The translations under genes and the position numbers were made by a program. Below are positions 58,960-64,000 of a stretch of 64,000 nt of DNA, piece after piece (within the stretch, counting starts at the first letter, position 1; each line of letters begins with the position of its first letter). The DNA lies in the NCBI GenBank assembly GCA_034359265.1, contig CP136891.1, positions 64,828,001 to 64,892,000 on the forward strand, given 5' to 3'. Below the pieces are notes generated by a model. The model worked only from the letters and a program-made list of their open reading frames with translations. It had not been told where the DNA came from and did not search any database. The stretch comes from Canna indica (taxonomy: Eukaryota > Streptophyta > Magnoliopsida > Zingiberales > Cannaceae).

Positions 58960-61900
58960 GCTAAAGTGAAAGCACAACCCTTAAAAAGATGATGATGAGA
59001 TTCCAAATTCCCCTCACAGAGCATGCATTCGGCTTCAGAAGTGATTCCCCAGTGAGCAATCATATCTCTAGTTAGCAATTGTTTCTTGAATCACAACCAC
59101 CCAAATATGGAAATTGTTGGTGGTAGCTTGTTACGTAAAAGACCATCAAAAGCAAGATCAATAATACCTCTAAAAGTTAAAATATGGTAAAAACTTTTTG
59201 TTGAGAAGTGCCCATTAGAAGTTCATCTCCAACCGATAGAATCATCTCCGATAGAGGATTGCACTCTCTCTAGGTCACGTGTGAATAAGGTTACATAATC
59301 CACGTCAACTAGCGAAGAGAACGAAATATTCCACCCTTCAAAGAGCCCAATCAGACCCATAATTTTGGCTTCATAGATGAAACAATCTTTATGCAAAGCT
59401 AGCGAGAACAAGTCGTGAAATTTCTCCGCAAGACTGCTGCCATTTACCCATTTATCAGTCCACAATTTGACGCGCTGACCATTTCCAATCGCATATATAA
59501 TTCCTGGATATATCATCTCAAAGATGATTGATAGGTCCCTCCAAATAGGTGATGCGTTTTGGATACTTCATAAATGCAAGACTAGTTGCGATAGTTTCCA
59601 TACAAATGTTCCAAGATTCTCACCCATAATAGATCATGTCCATGAATAACCTTCCAAATCCAGCCTCCTAGCCTTGCACGATTATGTGCATGTAAGTTGA
59701 GCACCCCGAGTCCTCCGTCAATCCTCGGGCATGTGATAATATTCCAGCTTACAAGACATCTTCCCTTAGAAGAGTGATCATCCAATCCGGTCCAAAAGAA
59801 CACACGTCTTCTTCTGTCGATCAGCTTTAAGACCCAAGACAGAGCTTTAAAAATCGAGAGCAAGTAGGCAGCAGTACCAGTGATGATATTGTTAACAAGC
59901 GTTAATCTTCGTGCGCGTGACATAAGCTTGCCTTGCCAAGAATTCAATCTGGAATCCAAGCGGTTCACCAAGAGCAACCAATCCTCCTTTGTTAATCATC
60001 CCACGCGAAGTGGGAGACCAAGATAACGAAGGAGAAAAGTGGCGGCCTTACACCCCAAGTTTCGAGCCACTAGCTCGGCAGCATCAAAATTTTCTATCGG
60101 GCTGGTGACTTAAGTTTTATTGACGTTGATTTGAAGTCCACAAGCCATCTCAAAACACTTCATGAGCAAGAGCAGGTTAACTAGGCCATCAATGGCTCTG
60201 TTGCAAAAGATAATAAGGTCGTATGCGAATAAGAAATGCGTGACACCGCCGGGAAGCTGATGATCTAGAACCCCTTTGATGAAGCTATTTTGAGCCGCCA
60301 AGCCAAGGAGACGCGACAAGCAGTCCAAGGCTAGATTGAAGAGGAAGGGCGACAATGGGTTACCCTACCTTACACCTCTTTTATGTTTGAAGGCAATGCT
60401 CCTATGGCCATTAATAAGAAGAGTAGAATTAGTATCCAAAAGCTGTTCGATCCAACACCGCCATTTAAGAGAGAAACCTCGTGCTTCAAGCATCTCCAAA
60501 ATGAAATTCCATCTGACATAATTGATTGCCTTTTCGAAGTCGATCTTGAAGAGTAATCCATCTTCCTTGGAGCGGTGGCATTCCCACACCCTCTTGTGAA
60601 CTCCCATAAAATAGTCCAAGGTGCTCCTCCCCGCCATAAAAGCATTCTGGGAATTACTAATCATGTCCCCTAAGAAAGGCTTGAGCCAACTAGCTAGAAC
60701 TTTGGAGAAGAGACAGATGATCAAAGTTTCAAGACGGATGACCTTGGAAGCCCCATCAGATTTAGGAATTAGAACAATAAATTCGGAATTGAACCTCCTT
60801 AAGGTGCACAGCCTGAGATGAATCTCATGAAAAATTCGCAAAAGGTCTTGCTGAATAGTGTTCCAATAAGTGCAGAAGAATTCAAAAGTTAGGCCATCTA
60901 GTTCTGCAACCTTGTTACAACCTATATATATCTTGGACAGCAGCTTGTAGTTCTGCTGAAGAGAAAGGTGAGTCAAGAATTGGTCCAGCTCCCTCGGGAA
61001 GAGAAGGCATGCCTTAAGCAGCCCAATCAAACTTCAGAAGAGGCTTCCTGTTCCTCCCGAGCAGGTGAAGGTAGTATTTTATGAAAGCCCCTGTGATGTC
61101 ATCTGAGTTAGAAGCAATCCCGTCATCAGATGTAATAGGGAGGATCCAATTTATCTTCCTTCTGAGAGAAGCCCACTGTTGAAACAAACGAGTATTTTGA
61201 AAGCCCTTTTTCAACCATCTCAACTTCGCCCGCTGTCTATAGTAAGAAGCTTCGTCTTGGTAAATGCCATCCAACTCAGATTTAGAAGATTTGAGCAAAG
61301 CTAAATCACTGAAAACAAGAGTCTCTGATTCCGCTTTATTATTCAACCAATCAACCTCATGCTCAAGGGATTTCTTCTTAGAATTCATCTATTTCCTGCA
61401 TAGAGACGCCCATTGCCAGATGATTCTACGTAGTTTCTTCCATTGACTAATCCATGCATCGGCAGCAGAATCCAAAAGAATAGATTTTGAAAGTGATGAT
61501 GTTTCTGAAAGAGATTTTGTGCAGCCAAAAGTTTTCGATACGGAACAACTTGTCATTATGATTGAAGGCAATTCCAGCTCGGAACAAAAGTGCATTATGG
61601 TCAGAGAGTCTTCGTTCACCTCCGATCACGATGGCCAATGGGAGAGAAATTGAAGTAGGAAGGGAAAGGAGCACTCGATCAAGGCATGCAAGTCTTGGCA
61701 AGATCTGATTATTCCACCAAGTGAAGTCGCGTCCTTTGATCGAAAGATCAATAAGCTTGTGATCAGCGATCAGCGTAGAGAGCTTCGCTGAGTCAGCAGG
61801 GTGTCCCCTACTGTTCTTTCGTTCATGTTCGAAACGGGTGACATTAGAATCACCCCCAATAATATAACTCTCATTTGAGTAGTTGAGCAAGGCAGCCAAT

Positions 61901-62299
61901 TCTGCAAAGAAAGCCCATTGCCATTCCTCCTTGGAGGACCGTAGGCACTAATGAATACAAAACACCGCTTTGAACACCTTTGCTCCAGTTTGGCCATGAG
62001 AATGTGTGCACCAACATGCGAGGATACAGTGTTCCAAATCATCTCATCCCGAACGAGGACATGTTCGCCGGACAATCCAATAGCATCCGAAGAAACAAAA
62101 CCAGGTTTGTGCAAGAGAGAGGAATCAAAGAGTGCTTCGTCTCTTGAAGCGCCACCACAGAACAGTTAGCTTCCTTGGTATAACATTTGACCATATATCG
62201 CTTAGCCCCTCTGTTCAATTCCCGAGCATTCCAAAAAATTGCTGAGAAGTTTTTAATATTCATGAAAAATACATGCAACCACAACAGGAAATAGCACAA
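58960..62299 (-). pseudogene. LINE ORF2 (endonuclease, reverse transcriptase, zinc-binding domain), broken
   Basis: The endonuclease (62299 to about 61450) shows FWNARELNRGAKR with the catalytic Asn, CSVVALQETKHS with Glu, ISAYGPPRRN, YIIGGDSNVTRFEHER, DRVLLSLPTS and LSDHNALLF. The reverse transcriptase (about 61030-59580) shows KVAELDGLTFEFF, FIVLIPKSDGASKV, NAFMAGRSTLDYF, LLFKIDFEKAINYVRW, GVTHFLFAYDLIIFC, QINVNKT and RRRRVFFWTG. The catalytic box reads FAYD instead of FADD. After IGNGQRVKLWTDKWVNG (59480) the zinc-binding domain appears near 58990-59110 as TISIFGWL, CMLCEGNLESHHHLFKGC. At least six frame changes and stops are present. The family nicks target DNA and copies its RNA there; this copy cannot. 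Confidence 0.92.
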
Positions 62300-62305
62300 A
62301 AAAAC

Positions 62306-64000
62306 TCAAGCAGGCACCTTCCCTCGCAAGGAGCTTGACAACTCATGAATAACAACAGAGACAGGGGCAGCTATTATGAAACCCAAAGCATTAACCTTAG
62401 CTAGCAAAGATAGTTCAGAGAGGGAGGATACTGCATTAGTGAGCCGAAGACCAAGTGGCAAGTCATCGTGAGCAAGAGAAAAAGGAGTCAGCAGGTTGGA
62501 GGGGGGCGATGGGATGTCCCTTCCCCGTGCGTGAGTCCGCTCCCCATTTAGAAAGACCTTCCTCTTTGACGCCCGCTGAACACAATTAATCGAAGTAAAG
62601 CTTGAGTTTCGAAGATGCCGACTTCTCCTCGCTACGATCTTGGCACCACGTCGAGACCTCCTCACATACACCTTATAGAAACTCTTCTCTGGAGCTCCAA
62701 CAAAAAATTTAGGCCTGCAAGGAGACTCAAGTGGAGCGGATTCGGGAAGGCCCTCGACATGAGAAGTAGAAAAGTCAGGGAAATGAAGAAGTGATCTAGA
62801 ACATATCTGAGAAGGATTCGAACTTCTGAACAGAGCTCCAAAAGGAAGACGAGCTTCAAGTGCTGCCAAAACAAGGAAAGCCTCCAAGGCCCATAAGACC
62901 ACAAGGGCCCCAAGAGCGGTCCCAACAGTAGAGCAAGCGGTTCTAAAAAATTCCAAGAGGAAGAAAGGAGACGACAAAACAAAACTCTCCTCAACACGTT
63001 GCTCCAACGTACGCCCGCCCATCTGTTCCCGAGCCAAGGTAGCAAGGAAAAGGAAAAATATCGGGCGGCCACGCAAAGGTCGAAGGAGGTAACCTCAGAA
63101 GGGAAAGGTGCATAGGAGATCTTTTGTAGCAGCAGATCTTTCGTACGCTGCACCCTGCCATCCAACGTACGACCGTCAGCAACATCCATACTCGGCCGCT
63201 CATAATCGACGACTATTGCAGGCGAATCGACCGTCGGATAGTGCTGGAGAAGGAGATCAACACTGAGTGTGGAGAAGGCTTGCTTGACATTAACCAGATG
63301 AGAAGAGGTTGAAGGATGGGGCAAACGAACATCATACCACGGGAGCTCCGACAAAGAGGAAGGCGGATAAGTCTCCCTGAAGTCGTCGACCTCCGAAAAC
63401 CAGGGAGGAGGAAGGATCAGGCGGGATGGAAGTAGCACCCAGTGGGCGACCAAGATCCCCAAAAGGGTCCCTCGTCGGGTTACCATCCAAATCATCTTCA
63501 GGGTCTGGTCCCCCCGCGTTGAAATCAGAAGGAGAAGAAGAACCCCCATTCTGGAAGATCCAACGGAACCAAGAGATACCAACCATAACACGGTAGCGAC
63601 AGCCTTCGAAGATAGCAAAAATCTCTTGGGGAATCAAATTCAGAGCCTTGACCCAGGAGACGCACCCTACAAGCAGATAAATTAGACCAACACAACGATC
63701 TGGCGTCCATTACGTCAGAAACTCCGAAGAGGCAGATAAGAGCAGCCAACACCTTTTCGTTCCAAAAAGCCAGAGGAAGACTAACAAGCTCGAAACCAAC
63801 GCTAATCTCAAAGCTCAAAACAACTTCATAAGCCTCGTCGTTGGCCCAGCCGTTGATCAAGAGAGAAGCCATGCCCTAGCGGAAGTGTCGTCTCTTGAGC
63901 AGGGAGTGCTTGTAGTAAGAATCTCGATCCTCCGGTGTGGTGATCAGAAAATGACCATCCTTGAGAATCCTCTGTTTCCATTTCCGTCGGTGCATAGCTT
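62306..64000 (-). pseudogene. LINE ORF1 (nucleic-acid-binding), broken and cut by window end
   Basis: The segment NDEAYEVVLSFEISVGFELV then LPLAFWNEKVLAALICLFG (63700-63850) resembles the N-terminal DUF4283-like region of plant LINE ORF1. Upstream of the Met at 63872, RKWKQRILKDGHFLIT continues the same protein to the window edge past one stop. A frameshift near 63650 moves the frame to IPQEIFAIFEGCRYRVMV. The C-terminal half has no recognisable zinc knuckle, and three overlapping frames compete there, so its true path is uncertain. Confidence 0.65.

Larger units (their letters stand above)
58584..64000 (-). mobile_element. Plant L1-type LINE, nearly whole (5' end outside window)
   Basis: A run of nine T at 58584-58592 is the poly-A tail in reverse complement. 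Going rightward, the 3' UTR, the zinc-binding domain, reverse transcriptase, endonuclease and ORF1 follow in order, which is the reverse of the reading direction. ORF1 continues beyond the window. Many frame changes and stops make both proteins dead. The TSD cannot be tested without the 5' end. Confidence 0.9.

Noticed and set aside
62306..63618. Three long overlapping minus-strand frames
   Set aside because: They share one LINE ORF1 region in competing phases; only one can be real, so they are given as a single broken ORF1.
1..64000. CRISPR arrays, operons, ribosome-binding sites, replication origins
   Set aside because: The window is plant nuclear DNA. The tandem arrays have irregular spacing, no spacer-repeat pattern, and lie in transposable elements.

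Overview
This is a 64-kb stretch of AT-rich plant nuclear DNA that is almost entirely transposable elements, with one clear host gene. The kingdom is shown by plant-type elements: Helitron helicase remnants, plant L1-type LINEs, a Ty1/copia pol gene of the plant type, a TRIM whose primer-binding site is TGGTATCAGAGC, CACTA-type ends and hAT and Mutator miniature elements. A GC-rich first exon next to AT-rich introns would fit a non-grass monocot, but that is only a guess. Nothing prokaryotic or organellar is seen.

Layout. 1-2547: part of a long LTR (family A). 2995-4508: a dead Helitron helicase on the minus strand. 4509-8262: AT-rich repeats. 8268-11899: a Mutator-like foldback element with a 9-bp target-site duplication (TSD), split by a complete family-A solo LTR with its own 5-bp TSD. 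12151-20008: Helitron remnants in both orientations with minisatellites. 20009-23815: a CACTA-type end, a LINE fragment and a coiled-coil CACTA-type transposase remnant. 24262-32248: a LINE cut in two by a family-A LTR (25325-31520), which itself carries a family-B LTR (25373-28535) and a hAT miniature element (30579-31077). 33570-40810: a 975-bp tandem duplication, then a long LTR and a broken Ty1/copia pol. 42993-56944: the host gene. 57483-58030: another hAT miniature element. 58584-64000: a broken LINE on the minus strand that runs off the window.

The host gene encodes a predicted 377-residue protein with two U1-type C2H2 zinc fingers. Its three exons join in frame at GT-AG introns. Intron 2 is about 12.7 kb and holds a 2.2-kb inverted repeat, a 954-bp hAT element with perfect TSD, a 524-bp TRIM, a hAT miniature element and a hairpin with 182-bp arms differing at one position.

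The most interesting observations are: a shared promoter, splice-donor and splice-acceptor arrangement in four LTRs of families A and B, suggesting a leader intron contained inside the LTR; the near-perfect 182-bp hairpin in the host intron; several insertions supported by clean TSDs and by a paralogous empty site; and the same Asp-to-Tyr change in the reverse-transcriptase catalytic box of two separate LINE copies. I did not find a wholly new multi-gene system. All homology statements come from reading the sequence, with no database search.
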